Shown in pieces: positions 26,276 through 35,576 of a stretch of DNA of 64,000 nucleotides. Every line of letters begins with the position of its first letter. The stretch's first letter is position 1. Where the stretch lies: NCBI RefSeq assembly GCF_004365965.1, contig NZ_SOEB01000010.1, forward strand, positions 84,055 through 148,054, given 5' to 3'. This stretch comes from Rhodovulum visakhapatnamense. Its GTDB lineage: Bacteria > Pseudomonadota > Alphaproteobacteria > Rhodobacterales > Rhodobacteraceae. Both the position numbers and the translations under genes were made by a program. Below the pieces are notes generated by a model that saw nothing but the letters and a program-made list of their open reading frames with translations, searched no databases and had not been told where the DNA came from.

Positions 26276-27352
26276 TCAATGCGGGAATGGCCAGAGCCTC
26301 AGCTTTTCCTTTCCGATCCGCCAGAGCTGCGCCAGCCCGTGCGGCTCGGCGATCAGAAAGCCGATGATCAGCGCCCCCACGATCATCAGCTGGACATGGG
26401 CGGTCAGATCGGTGGGCCATCCCAGCGTGCCCACCAGCACGTTCTTCAGCAGAACCGGCAGCAGCACCAGGAAGGCCGCGCCCGCGAAGCTGCCGAAGAT
26501 CGAGCCGAGCCCGCCGATGATGATCATGAAGAGGATGAGAAAGCTCTTCTGTATGCCGAAGGCCTCGCCGACCTCGACCGCGCCCAGATAGACCGCGAAG
26601 AACAGCGCGCCCGCGATGCCGATATAGAAGGACGAGACCGCAAACGCCGTCAGCTTGGCCTTGAGCGGGTTCACCCCGATGATTTCGGCCGCGATATCCA
26701 TGTCGCGGATCGCCATCCAGGACCGCCCGACCGTGCCCCGCGTCAGGTTGCGCGCGGCCCAGGCCAGCACGACGGCGAAGACGAGACAGATCATGTATTG
26801 CGCCCAGGCCTCGACGCCGGGGCCTGTGACCGGCAGGCCGAAGACGCTGCGCGCGGGCGCCGAGATCTGCCCCGAGGCCGAATAGTTGTAGAACCACGGC
26901 ACCTTGTTGAAGAGCCAGACCAGGAAGAACTGCGCCGCCAGCGTCGCGACCGCGAGATAGAAGCCCTTGATCCGCAGCGAGGGCAGGCCGAACAGCACCC
27001 CCACCGCCGCCGTGACCAGCCCGCCGCCCAGGATGCAGACGACGATGTTGAGGTCGGGAAAGGCGGTCATCAGCTTGTAGCAGGCATAGGCCCCCACCGC
27101 CATGAAGCCGCCGGTGCCCAGCGACAGCTGCCCGCAATAGCCCACAAGGATGTTCAGCCCGATGGCGGCGATGGCATAGATCAGGAAGGGCACGAAGATC
27201 GCGCTGGCCCAGTAGTCGTCGATGACGAAGGGCACGACCGCGAAGGCCAGCACCAGCACCGCGTAATAGCGGTAGCGGTCGAACCCGATCGGAAAGGTCT
27301 GGCTGTCGTCCCGGTAGGACGTCTTGAAATCGCCGGCCTCGCGGTAGAACAT
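26276..27352 (-). CDS. livM: branched-chain-type ABC permease, LivM-like
   Basis: 358 residues with about ten hydrophobic segments. The LivM signature GYCGQLSLGTGGFMAVGAYA is present, as is the cytoplasmic ATPase-contact loop RDMDIAAEIIGVNPLKAKLTAF. The ATG directly follows the stop of the VOC gene (TGA then ATG), so translation is coupled. Confidence 0.93.
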   Translation of the reverse strand: MFYREAGDFKTSYRDDSQTFPIGFDRYRYYAVLVLAFAVVPFVIDDYWASAIFVPFLIYAIAAIGLNILVGYCGQLSLGTGGFMAVGAYACYKLMTAFPDLNIVVCILGGGLVTAAVGVLFGLPSLRIKGFYLAVATLAAQFFLVWLFNKVPWFYNYSASGQISAPARSVFGLPVTGPGVEAWAQYMICLVFAVVLAWAARNLTRGTVGRSWMAIRDMDIAAEIIGVNPLKAKLTAFAVSSFYIGIAGALFFAVYLGAVEVGEAFGIQKSFLILFMIIIGGLGSIFGSFAGAAFLVLLPVLLKNVLVGTLGWPTDLTAHVQLMIVGALIIGFLIAEPHGLAQLWRIGKEKLRLWPFPH

Positions 27353-27724
27353 TCAGTCGACCTCCCTGGCATCTTTTGGAAAATCCCCTTCGGGCGGAAC
27401 CAGACAGAAGCGGTGCCCGGTGGGCGCCTGCATCACCACCCAGTCCTTGATCCGCGTTATCTCGACCGCGCCGAGGCCGGTCAGACGGGCGCATTCGGCC
27501 TCGATATCGTCGGTCTCGATGTCGAGATGCACGCGGGGGTCGTGGCCGACCGCCTGCAGGATCACCTGCGGCGCGGCGGGCGGGCCACTGAGCTGGGCAT
27601 AGCGCCCGTCCTCGACGAGCGCACCCTCGCGCCCCAGCGCCGCCGACCAGAAGGCCAGTGCCGGACCCAGATCGTCGGTCTGGCAATCGATGCAAAGGCC
27701 GCCGATCCGGGTCCGGTGAGTCAC
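27353..27724 (-). CDS. VOC (glyoxalase/bleomycin-resistance) superfamily protein
   Basis: 123 residues from GTG 27724. The single domain has the VOC pattern (IGGLCIDCQTDDLGPALAFWSAALG, VHLDIETDDIEAECARL, PTGHRFCLV). The GTG overlaps the stop of the upstream small membrane gene (GTGA). An enzyme role on the imported compound, such as isomerase or dioxygenase-like chemistry, is only inferred from its place inside the ABC operon. The family is too diverse to name a reaction. Confidence 0.85.
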   Translation of the reverse strand: MTHRTRIGGLCIDCQTDDLGPALAFWSAALGREGALVEDGRYAQLSGPPAAPQVILQAVGHDPRVHLDIETDDIEAECARLTGLGAVEITRIKDWVVMQAPTGHRFCLVPPEGDFPKDAREVD

Positions 27725-27954
27725 AGCGGCCTCCGCACCCGGGCGACGCCCATGGGCATCGTCCTGATGACCGGCCGCTTGCCGCGGACCAGCCGCACCC
27801 AGCACAACATGCCGGCCACGAAGCCCGCGAAGGACAGCAGGCCGTAGATCACCGACATCCATTCGGCGTCGTTCGACGAGGCCACGGCAAGATAGGCGAA
27901 CGCATAGAAGAACCCCCAACCGATCACACAGGCAATGGCATAGAGCTTTTGCAT
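27721..27954 (-). CDS. small two-helix membrane protein in the ABC operon, unknown
   Basis: 77 residues with two predicted membrane segments (IACVIGWGFFYAFAYLAVA and SVIYGLLSFAGFVAGMLCW) and a basic C-terminal tail. I do not recognise the family. It starts one base after the LivH-like stop and overlaps the VOC start by 4 bases, so it is translated as part of the operon. Confidence 0.75.
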   Translation of the reverse strand: MQKLYAIACVIGWGFFYAFAYLAVASSNDAEWMSVIYGLLSFAGFVAGMLCWVRLVRGKRPVIRTMPMGVARVRRPL

Positions 27955-27955
27955 G

Positions 27956-28948
27956 TCAGACCCTTTCGATGATCCTCTCTCCGAACAGGCCCTGCGGCCT
28001 GAACACCAGAAAGACTAGCGCCAGCACATAGGCGAACCAGTTCTCGGTCGCGCCGCCGATCATCGGGCCGACCGTGAATTCGAACAGCTTCTCGCCGACC
28101 CCGATGATCAGCCCGCCGACGATGGCGCCCGGGATCGAGGTGAAACCGCCCAGCATCAGCACCGGCAACGCCTTCAGCGCGATCAGCGACAGGCTGAACT
28201 GTACACCGGACTTGGCGCCCCACATGATGCCCGCGACCAGCGCGACGATGCCCGCGATGGACCAGACCAGCACCCAGATGAAGCGCAGCGAGATGCCGAC
28301 CGACAGCGCCGCCTGATGATCGTCGGCCACCGCCCGCAGCGCCCGGCCCTGCTTGGAAAACTGCGAGAACAGGGTCAGCGAGATCACCAGAACCGCCGCG
28401 ACCAGCGTCGCCACGATGTCGAGCCTGTCGATGAAGAAGCCGTAGAACTCGTCGCTGCCCCAGCCCGCGGTGGCCTGTTCAAGCCAGGCGCTGCCGCCCT
28501 GTGGCAGCCCCACATCCAGCGTCTTGATGTCGGCGCCCCACATGATGTCGCCGAACCCTTCAAGGAAATAGGCCAGCCCGATGGTCGCCATGAACAGGAT
28601 GATCGGCGCCTGGTTGACCAGATGCTTGAGGATCAGCCGCTCGATGGCGATGGCCAGCAGCACCATCACCCCCACCGTCAGCACGATCGCCACCACCGCC
28701 GGAAGCTGCCAGCCGAAATGATGCAGATCGGTGCCGAGCGCCGCGTTGATCAGATGGGCGAAGGGCACCTGTCCCTCCTGCAACCCCACGAGCGTCAGCG
28801 CCGCGAACAGCGCCAGCACCCCTTGCGCGTAGTTGAAGATGCCCGAGGCCTTGAAGATCAGGACGAAGCCCAGCGCCACCAGCGCGTACAGCACGCCCGC
28901 CATCAGCCCGTTGATCATCACCTCGACAGCGTAAAGCAGATCAGTCAT
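27956..28948 (-). CDS. livH: branched-chain-type ABC permease, LivH-like
   Basis: 330 residues with about eight to nine hydrophobic segments. The LivH pattern is clear: GVLYALVALGFVLIFKASGIFNYAQG at the N-terminus (positions 19-44), then RALRAVADDHQAALSVGI as the coupling loop and GGFTSIPGAIVGGLIIGVGE near the C-terminus. It overlaps the LivG-like gene by 8 bases. Confidence 0.94.
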   Translation of the reverse strand: MTDLLYAVEVMINGLMAGVLYALVALGFVLIFKASGIFNYAQGVLALFAALTLVGLQEGQVPFAHLINAALGTDLHHFGWQLPAVVAIVLTVGVMVLLAIAIERLILKHLVNQAPIILFMATIGLAYFLEGFGDIMWGADIKTLDVGLPQGGSAWLEQATAGWGSDEFYGFFIDRLDIVATLVAAVLVISLTLFSQFSKQGRALRAVADDHQAALSVGISLRFIWVLVWSIAGIVALVAGIMWGAKSGVQFSLSLIALKALPVLMLGGFTSIPGAIVGGLIIGVGEKLFEFTVGPMIGGATENWFAYVLALVFLVFRPQGLFGERIIERV

Positions 28949-29774
28949 GGGCCACCCCCAGATAGGCGTCGATCACGTCCTTGCTGGCGCGCACCTCCTC
29001 GGGCGGGCCGTCGCCGATCTTGCGGCCGTAATCCATCACCACCACCCGGTCGGACAGGTCCATGACCACGCCCATGTCATGCTCGATCAGCACGATGGTG
29101 GTGCCGAATTCGTCGTTCACATCGAGGATGAAGCGCGACATGTCCTCCTTCTCCTCGACATTCATCCCGGCCATGGGTTCATCCAGCAGCAAGAGCCGCG
29201 GCTCGGCCGCCAGAGCCCGGCCCAGTTCCACCCGCTTCTGCAAGCCGTAGGGCAGACGGCCCACCGGGGTCTTGCGGATATGCTGGATCTCGAGGAAGTC
29301 GATGATCTTCTCGACCGCCTCGCGGTGCGCGCTTTCCTCGCGCTCGGCCGGACCCCACCACAGCGCCTGGGACAGCAGCGAGGATCTCATCCGGGTGATA
29401 CGCCCGGTCATGATGTTGTCGAGCGTCGACATGCCGGAAAAGAGCGCGATGTTCTGGAAGGTCCGGGCGATCCCCTGCCGCGCGACCTTGTAGGGGCGCA
29501 TTGGCGGACGCCGCGCGCCCTCGAACCAGACCTCGCCCTCGGTTGGCCGGTAGAAGCCCGAAATCACGTTCAGCATCGAGGACTTGCCCGCGCCGTTCGG
29601 GCCGATGATGGCGCGGATCTCGCCCTCGCGGATATCGAAGGAGATGTCCTTGATCGCGACCACGCCCCCGAAGCGGAGCGTGATGTTTCTCAGCTCCATC
29701 AGCACCGGGCCGATGGCGCGGCCATCCTCGGTCACATGCGACGGGGTGGGGGGCGGAGGCACCATCCGGTTCAT
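28941..29774 (-). CDS. livG: branched-chain-type ABC importer ATPase, LivG-like
   Basis: 277 residues. Walker A GPNGAGKSS, the signature LPYGLQKRVELGRALA, Walker B LLLLDEPMAGMNVEEKEDM and the H-loop LIEHDMGVVM are present. The N-terminus carries an extra roughly 25-residue Pro-rich stretch (MVPPPPTPSH) before the ATPase domain begins at LMELRNITLRFGG. Its ATG overlaps the stop of the preceding gene (ATGA). Confidence 0.94.
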   Translation of the reverse strand: MNRMVPPPPTPSHVTEDGRAIGPVLMELRNITLRFGGVVAIKDISFDIREGEIRAIIGPNGAGKSSMLNVISGFYRPTEGEVWFEGARRPPMRPYKVARQGIARTFQNIALFSGMSTLDNIMTGRITRMRSSLLSQALWWGPAEREESAHREAVEKIIDFLEIQHIRKTPVGRLPYGLQKRVELGRALAAEPRLLLLDEPMAGMNVEEKEDMSRFILDVNDEFGTTIVLIEHDMGVVMDLSDRVVVMDYGRKIGDGPPEEVRASKDVIDAYLGVAHD

Positions 29775-30124
29775 ATCGCCGCCAGGAGTTTCGCCATCGC
29801 CATGCGGACGCCCGAACCCAGCACGGTGGCGGCGCCGTAGACGAAGACCATGGTCACGAGATTGGCCAGCCCGTAGCGCAGCGCATGCGACAGCGGCGCG
29901 AGGCGGCCGCCTTCGGGCGTCGGCGGTTCCTGCGGCACCCGGATCTGGGCGAAGACCGCCAGCGCCAGCGAAAAGACCGCGGCCAGGGCCCAGAAACCGG
30001 CGCCGAGGGCCACCATCGCGGTCAGCAGGGCGAAGCTTGCCCAGAGCACGTCCTTCTGGGCCCGTCCGAACGGGATCTGCCAGTCGAGCGAGGGCATCGG
30101 GATCGTAGGTCGGTTCTCGGTCAT
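29771..30124 (-). CDS. small membrane protein between acyl-CoA synthetase and LivG genes, unknown
   Basis: 117 residues. A polar N-terminus (MTENRPTIPMPSLDWQIPFG) precedes two hydrophobic helices (VLWASFALLTAMVALGAGFW and ALAAVFSLALAVFA). A proline-rich loop and a third hydrophobic region near the C-terminus follow. I do not recognise it. It overlaps both neighbours by 4 bases (ATGA junctions), so it is a genuine member of the operon. Confidence 0.75.
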   Translation of the reverse strand: MTENRPTIPMPSLDWQIPFGRAQKDVLWASFALLTAMVALGAGFWALAAVFSLALAVFAQIRVPQEPPTPEGGRLAPLSHALRYGLANLVTMVFVYGAATVLGSGVRMAMAKLLAAI

Positions 30125-32286
30125 TCCGCGGCCACCTTCCTCGGGAATTCTGCCGGGAAGCTGCGCGCGTCCCGGATCTTGAGCGTGGCCCGGATGCGCC
30201 CCTTGCGCCCGTCCTCGTAGGTCACCTCGGTTTCGGTGTATTTCTCGGCCGAGCCGTCATAGAGCGCGGCCACCAGATCGGCGAATTTTTCCTCGATGAT
30301 GCGGCGGCGGACCTTGCGGGTGCGGGTCAGCTCGCCGTCATCGGCGTCAAGCTCCTTGTGCAGCACCAGAAACCGGCGGACCTGACAGCCCGACAGCATC
30401 TCGTCCCCGGCGAGCGAGCGGTTGACCTCCTCGACATGCGACTTGATCGTCTCAAGGACGCGGGGGTGGCCCGCGAGTTCCTGATAGGACGCATAGGCGA
30501 TGTTGTTGCGCTCGGCCCAGTTGCCGACCGCGGTGAGGTCGATGTTGATGAAGGCGGTGCACATCTCGCGCCCGGCGCCGAACACCACCGCCTCGAGGAT
30601 GTCGGGGAAGAACTTCAGCTTGTTCTCGACATATTTGGGCGCGAAGAGCGCGCCATCGGCCATCCGGCCCACATCCTTCGCGCGGTCGATGATCCTGAGA
30701 TGGCCGCTGGCCTCTTCGAAGAAACCGGCATCGCCGGTTGCGACCCAGCCCTCGGCATCCTTGGTCGAGGCGGTGCTTTCGGGGTTCTTGTAATATTCGA
30801 CGAAGGTGCCGGGGCTGCGATAGAAGACCTCGCCGCTCTCGCCGATCTTCACCTCGACCCCGGGACTCGGTACGCCGACCGTGTCGGACCGGACCTGCCC
30901 GTCGGGCTGCTGGGTGATGAAGACCGAGGCCTCGGTCTGGCCGTACAGCTGTTTCAGGTTGATCCCGAGCGAGCGGTAGAAGTCGAAGATCTCGGGGCCG
31001 ATGGCCTCGCCCGCCGTATAGGCCACCCGGATGCGCGACAGGCCCAGCGTGTTCTTGAGCGGCCCGTAGATCAGCACCTCGCCGGTGCGGTAGTCGAAAT
31101 AGTCGCGCAGCGGCTTGGGATAAAGGTTCAGCAATGGCCCCCGCGCTTGGTAGTGCTTTCGCGCCTCCAGCGGGTGGCGCAGCCGCACGAAGAAGCCGCG
31201 CACCGCGTTCTCGGCCAGGGTCTCGATCGCGAATCCGATGCCCATCGCATAGCGGTAGACCCAGCGCACCCGGCGCCTCAGCGTCGGGCGCGACTGCTTG
31301 CGGCGATAGCGCGGCATCCCGAAGCGTTCGCCGGTGCCCTTGGCGAAGTCCATGAAATGCCTGAACAGCGCGTGCTTCAGATCGCCCGCATCCTCCATCC
31401 GGATCATCACGCTGGTCAGCATGGTCTCGAAGATCCGGGGCGGCGCGAAGAAATAGGTGGGCCCGATCTCGCGCAGGTCGGTCATCATCGTGTCGGGGCT
31501 TTCGGGGCAGTTGACGCAGAAACCCGCGACCATGGCCTGACCGATGGAGAAGATGAAATCGCCGACCCAGGCCATCGGCAGATAGGCCAGAACCTCCTCG
31601 TCCTGACCCAGATGGTCGAAGGCGACCGAGGCCTTCGCGGTCTCGATGATGTTGCGGTTCGACAGCACCACGCCCTTGGGCTTGCCGGTGGTGCCCGAGG
31701 TGTAAAGCATGACGCACGTCGTGTCCCAGGTCTGCTCGGCGATGCGCGCGTCAAGCTCGGGTTCCAGCCGACGATGCGCCGCGCGGCCCTCGTCGCCGAT
31801 ATCGTGCAGCCAGTTCAGATGGCTGTGGTCGTATTTCCGCATGCCGCGCTTGTCGTTGTAAAGCACATGCTCGACGCCGGGCGCGCGGTCGCGGATCTCG
31901 ATGACCTTGTCGACCTGTTCCTGATCGCCGCACACGACGAAGCGGGCGCCGCAATGGTCCAGCACATAGGCCATCTCTTCGGCCACCGCGTCCTGATACA
32001 GTGGCACCGGCACCGCGCCGCACATCTGGGCGGCCACCATCGCCCAGTAATGCGCGGGCCGGTTGCGGCCGATCACGGCGACATGGTCGCCCCGCGCCAT
32101 CCCCAGCGCCAGAAAGCCCAGCGCCATGGCGCGGATCTCGTCCGCCGCCTCGGCCCAGGTCCAGGCCTGCCAGATCCCGAATTCCTTCTCGCGATAGGCC
32201 GGGCGGTCGCCGTAAAGCGCGACGTTGCGCGCCAGCAGCGCCGGAATTGAACAGGGATCGTGCGCAGACGCGCCAGGTGCCGCCAA
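30121..32286 (-). CDS. long-chain acyl-CoA synthetase-like AMP-forming ligase
   Basis: 721 residues; first gene of the ABC operon. It is an ANL-superfamily enzyme with the P-loop YTSGTTGKPKGVVLSNRN, YGQTEASVF, and the motif GWVATGDAGFFEEASGHLRIIDR. The size fits the long FAA1/LC-FACS-like form with a long linker rather than FadD (about 560). It activates carboxylic acids, probably fatty acids, to CoA esters. It is the second ligase in this operon, at the opposite end from the PaaK-like gene. Confidence 0.9.
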   Translation of the reverse strand: MAAPGASAHDPCSIPALLARNVALYGDRPAYREKEFGIWQAWTWAEAADEIRAMALGFLALGMARGDHVAVIGRNRPAHYWAMVAAQMCGAVPVPLYQDAVAEEMAYVLDHCGARFVVCGDQEQVDKVIEIRDRAPGVEHVLYNDKRGMRKYDHSHLNWLHDIGDEGRAAHRRLEPELDARIAEQTWDTTCVMLYTSGTTGKPKGVVLSNRNIIETAKASVAFDHLGQDEEVLAYLPMAWVGDFIFSIGQAMVAGFCVNCPESPDTMMTDLREIGPTYFFAPPRIFETMLTSVMIRMEDAGDLKHALFRHFMDFAKGTGERFGMPRYRRKQSRPTLRRRVRWVYRYAMGIGFAIETLAENAVRGFFVRLRHPLEARKHYQARGPLLNLYPKPLRDYFDYRTGEVLIYGPLKNTLGLSRIRVAYTAGEAIGPEIFDFYRSLGINLKQLYGQTEASVFITQQPDGQVRSDTVGVPSPGVEVKIGESGEVFYRSPGTFVEYYKNPESTASTKDAEGWVATGDAGFFEEASGHLRIIDRAKDVGRMADGALFAPKYVENKLKFFPDILEAVVFGAGREMCTAFINIDLTAVGNWAERNNIAYASYQELAGHPRVLETIKSHVEEVNRSLAGDEMLSGCQVRRFLVLHKELDADDGELTRTRKVRRRIIEEKFADLVAALYDGSAEKYTETEVTYEDGRKGRIRATLKIRDARSFPAEFPRKVAAE

Positions 32287-32648
32287 AGGTCGTCCTCCCC
32301 CCTTCGCCAGACCCCGGACCTGCCCGCGTTGCCCGCGGGTCTGTCCGGGTCCGGCCTGCGCGCCCCGACCGAGCGGGCCGCAGCGACGAGGCCGGATGGT
32401 CCGGCCGCATCGACTGCGTTCCTGCGCATGGTTTCCTCATCGCGCCCGGACATAAGGCCCCGTTGGGCCCCCCTCCACATCCGGGCGTTGATGGCAGATT
32501 TGCGCAAGCCCAAACCCGGGTCAAGGGAAAGGTTGGATAATTGCGCGAGGCGGGCAGGGGTGGGAAATTTTGCTTTCCGTAACGGGAGGATGGCCCGCCC
32601 GGGCGGGTGCGGTGCACCAGTGCTGAAGACGCGGTGCCGGGCCGGTGC
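32287..32648. other. 362-base intergenic region, leader of the ABC operon
   Basis: No convincing gene was found here. It holds a possible minus-strand promoter (annotated separately) and about 200 bases of apparent leader before the acyl-CoA synthetase start. It also contains the region downstream of the DUF3775 gene. No riboswitch family was recognised. Confidence 0.6.
32496..32524 (-). promoter_or_regulatory. possible sigma-70 promoter of the ABC operon
   Basis: On the minus strand, TTGACC (32524-32519) and AAATCT (32501-32496) are separated by exactly 17 bases. The -35 matches 5 of 6 and the -10 is weak. Transcription would begin near 32490. Confidence 0.35.
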
Positions 32649-32981
32649 CTAGCGGTCGAAGAAATCCTCTTCGACATCGGCCGGGCTGATCCCGATGGCT
32701 TCAAGCCCGGCTTCGAGATAGTCGGCAAAAAGCGGCATGTTCACGAGATAGTCCTCGGTCGGCGTGGTCGCCTCGGCCTTGGCGGTCTCGATCGCCTCTT
32801 CCAGCTCGTCCGCGTCGAAGGTTTCGCGGCCGATCCAGGTCAGCGCCACAAGGCTTGCCTTTTCGTCCTCGTTCATCGCCGCGATGAAGCCGCGCAGCTC
32901 GGCCTCGCCCAGGCGTTTCTCGCGGGCCTGAAAGATCACCTGCACCACCTTGCTGGGGCTGATTTCCAAGAGCTCTTCCAT
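32649..32981 (-). CDS. DUF3775 domain protein
   Basis: 110 residues starting MEELLEISPSKVVQVIFQAREK, typical of the DUF3775 family of small acidic alphaproteobacterial proteins of unknown function. The start is set at 32981, where GGAGGAG lies about 10 bases upstream. It follows the SDR gene with a 68-base gap, so it may share that transcript or have its own promoter. Confidence 0.82.
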   Translation of the reverse strand: MEELLEISPSKVVQVIFQAREKRLGEAELRGFIAAMNEDEKASLVALTWIGRETFDADELEEAIETAKAEATTPTEDYLVNMPLFADYLEAGLEAIGISPADVEEDFFDR

Positions 32982-33049
32982 GGGTCGTCTTCTCCTCCGG
33001 CACGGGCGCACAGTGTCGCCTGCGCCCGTCGCGGAGGCAAGGGCAAGCG

Positions 33050-33793
33050 TCAGCCCTTGCGTGCAAAAAGCGGGAAATAAATCCAGTCGGGCAGCAGCTG
33101 GGTCAGCCGCAGAATCCACGAGAACAGCGTCGGGAAGCTGCGCGACATCGCGTCCGACATCATCAGCTCGACATATTCATGCGCGGCCTCTTCCGGCGTC
33201 ATGATGAACGGCATCGTGAAGTCGTTCTTTTCGGTCAGCCGGGTCTTGACGAAGCCCGGGCTCGCGATCTGGACCTTGACGCCGGTGCCGCGCAGATCGG
33301 CCTGCAGGCTTTCGCCCAGCGACATCAGCCCGGCCTTGGACGCGCCATAGCCGATGGCCCCCGGCAGCCCGCGATAGCCCGCAAGGCTGCCGGTCAGCAC
33401 GATATGGCCGCGGTCGCGGGCCACGAACCAGGGCACGACATGGCCCAGCACGCGCGCGGCGCCCGTCAGGTTGACGTCGATCATGGTCTCGACCTGCTCG
33501 GCATTCCAGTCCTGCGCCGTCATCGGCCAGTAGGTGCCCGACACATAGATCATTCCGTCGATCTCGCCGACCGCTTCGACCGCGGCCTTGACCGAGGCCG
33601 CGTCGGTGACGTCCACCGGGACCACATCGGCCTTGCGCGGCAGCGATGCTGCCAGCTCGTCCAGCCGGTCCGTGCTGCGGGCGCTGAGCACGAGGTTGAC
33701 CCCGAGCGCCCCCAGCCGTTCCGCCAGAGCGCGGCCGATGCCCTCGCTCGCCCCGATGATCCAGTAGCGTTTTCCGATCCAGTCCGTCGTCAC
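33050..33793 (-). CDS. short-chain dehydrogenase/reductase of the RpoE-linked cluster
   Basis: 247 residues. The classical SDR pattern is present: the NAD(P)-binding GASEGIGRA, NLTGAARVLG, the catalytic Ser in LTGSLAG, and YGASKAG (YxxxK). It is the last of five coupled genes. It matches the position of the SDR (RSP_1087-like) at the end of the R. sphaeroides singlet-oxygen operon. The substrate is unknown. It overlaps the DUF3833 gene by 4 bases. Confidence 0.9.
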   Translation of the reverse strand: MTTDWIGKRYWIIGASEGIGRALAERLGALGVNLVLSARSTDRLDELAASLPRKADVVPVDVTDAASVKAAVEAVGEIDGMIYVSGTYWPMTAQDWNAEQVETMIDVNLTGAARVLGHVVPWFVARDRGHIVLTGSLAGYRGLPGAIGYGASKAGLMSLGESLQADLRGTGVKVQIASPGFVKTRLTEKNDFTMPFIMTPEEAAHEYVELMMSDAMSRSFPTLFSWILRLTQLLPDWIYFPLFARKG

Positions 33794-34344
33794 GCGGCCT
33801 CCTTCGGGCGCATCGTCGCCACCAGCTCGGCGACCAAAAAGCCGAACTTGCGGAACTGGCTGCGATTAACGATCGCCCCGTTTTCCATCAGATACATCCA
33901 GTCGGTCACCGCCAGCACATGCCCGCCCGAATCCTCGGGCAGCCGGATGCGGTAGCGGAGGTTTACCCCCGATCCCCTCTGCATGCCATGCCCGGAGCCG
34001 ACAAGATCCGGAGCATCGGCCGTAATCGACCCATCGTTTTCAAGGCGGAAGGTCCATCTGCGACTTTGGGTAGCACCGCTGTCATAACGGAATTCCTCGG
34101 CCATCGTTCCGGTATTGCCGTCCCATCGGGCCAGAAAATCCCCGGTAAAGCGCGACACCACGCGGCCGGTCGGGCCGTAGATCACGCCCTCGCAAAGAAT
34201 GGGGCCGTCAAGATGGCGGCGCAGGTCGAAGGCGGGTCCCTTGCCGTCGTAATCTGCGGGGGTCTGCGCCTCGAAGCCCAGATAGCGGGTCTTGAGCGCG
34301 ACAAGGGCCAGCGCCACCGCCAGCCCCAGGACGAATGCGATCAT
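33790..34344 (-). CDS. DUF3833 family protein of the RpoE-linked cluster
   Basis: 184 residues with an N-terminal hydrophobic anchor (MIAFVLGLAVALALVAL) and the DUF3833 lipocalin-like core (GPTGRVVSRFTGDFLARWDG, VLAVTDWMYLMENGAIVNRS). It is probably membrane-anchored and facing the periplasm, with a lipid-binding role suggested only by fold and neighbours. Both ends overlap neighbours by 4 bases. Confidence 0.87.
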   Translation of the reverse strand: MIAFVLGLAVALALVALKTRYLGFEAQTPADYDGKGPAFDLRRHLDGPILCEGVIYGPTGRVVSRFTGDFLARWDGNTGTMAEEFRYDSGATQSRRWTFRLENDGSITADAPDLVGSGHGMQRGSGVNLRYRIRLPEDSGGHVLAVTDWMYLMENGAIVNRSQFRKFGFLVAELVATMRPKEAA

Positions 34345-35576
34345 CCGATCGTCTCCCTGTTGAGCGGGGTCGCGACCAGAAGCGCGACCGCCACGAGTTT
34401 GAGGGCGCAGGGCAGGGCCGCGTAAAGCAGGCTCAGAACCACCAGCGCCCGCGCCGGAGAGGTGGCCTCTCCGGGCTGGAACCCCGCCCCCTGCAGAAGC
34501 GGCAACAGCGCCACCGCCGCAAGCGCGAGGGTGAATTTCGACACGAAGGACCAAAGCCCGAAGGCCTGCCCGGCATTGGGCGCGATCCGTGCCATCCGGG
34601 CGGCGAAGATCGCGGGCAGAAGCGTCATGTCGGCCCCGAGCGCCGCGCCCGAGGCCAGGCAGATCGCGGCGAAGGGCAGGGTGTCGCCCGGACCCAGCAG
34701 CGTGGCGAAGCCGAAGGCCAGGATCGACAGGCCCATGCCCGCCAGAAGCGCGGGCTTTTCCCCGACCCGGCGCGCGGCCAGTCCCCAGAAAGGGGCCGAG
34801 GCGGCCGCCGACAGGAAGAACAGCAGCAGCAAGGGTCCCTCGAGCCCCGGAGCCTCGAGCCGACTTTCGACGAAGAAGAGAAACAGCGTCGAGGTCACCG
34901 CGACCGGTGTCGCGTTCACCAGCGCCAGAAGCAGCAGCCGCCGCGCGACCGGATCGGCCAGAACCCTGCGCCAGTCCGAGTGCCCGGGGGCCGCGGGCAG
35001 GGTCCAGTCGCGCCGCATCGCCACCGCCGCGATCGCCGCCAGCACGGCGAAACCGGCGGCAAAGGCCGCGAAGGGCGCGTCGGTCACCCCCATCAGCAGC
35101 GTCGGCGCGACCGCCGCTGCCGAGACCCCCAGAAGCGCCCCGGTCTCGCGCCAGGCGGCCAGCCGCACATGCCCGCCCGGCCCCATCCGGCCCGCCCGGG
35201 CCACGCCCTGGGCATAGAAGGTGATGGTCAGGAAGCTGAAGGCGGTAAACAGCCCGGTCAGGGTCAGCGCGAACCACAAAAGCGGCGCGACCGGCGGCGT
35301 CACCGCGAAAAGCCCTGCCATCGAGGCCGCCAGCAGAACGACCGCCCCCGCCACCGCGGCGGGTCGCCAGCGGTGCAGCCGTTCGGACAGCCAGCCCAGC
35401 ACCGGGTCCTGCACCACGTCCAGCAGCCGCAGCCCGAACAGCACCGCGCCCAGCGCGGCAAGGCCGACGCCGTACTGGTCGACATAGACCTTGGGCGCGT
35501 GGATGTAGATGGGCAGCCCGGCCCCCGCCAGCATCGCCGCGAAAAGCGCGTAGCCCGGCAGGGGGGCTGCCCGCAT
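34341..35576 (-). CDS. GPH-type (MelB-like) MFS transporter of the RpoE-linked cluster
   Basis: 411 residues with about twelve membrane helices. The N-terminal GLRLLDVVQDPVLGWLSERLHRWRP is the GPH-family helix 2-3 signature (Asp-rich, MFS_2). In this gene cluster the transporter is conserved in Rhodobacteraceae but its substrate is unknown. A lipid or lipid precursor is one guess given the neighbours. It overlaps the DUF1365 gene by one base. Confidence 0.88.
   Translation of the reverse strand: MRAAPLPGYALFAAMLAGAGLPIYIHAPKVYVDQYGVGLAALGAVLFGLRLLDVVQDPVLGWLSERLHRWRPAAVAGAVVLLAASMAGLFAVTPPVAPLLWFALTLTGLFTAFSFLTITFYAQGVARAGRMGPGGHVRLAAWRETGALLGVSAAAVAPTLLMGVTDAPFAAFAAGFAVLAAIAAVAMRRDWTLPAAPGHSDWRRVLADPVARRLLLLALVNATPVAVTSTLFLFFVESRLEAPGLEGPLLLLFFLSAAASAPFWGLAARRVGEKPALLAGMGLSILAFGFATLLGPGDTLPFAAICLASGAALGADMTLLPAIFAARMARIAPNAGQAFGLWSFVSKFTLALAAVALLPLLQGAGFQPGEATSPARALVVLSLLYAALPCALKLVAVALLVATPLNRETIG

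Noticed and set aside
33790..35277. Single 495-residue protein ending in DUF3833
   Set aside because: The first part is antisense-type low-complexity shadow of the GPH transporter in another frame. DUF3833 has its own ATG at 34344 with a 4-base overlap.
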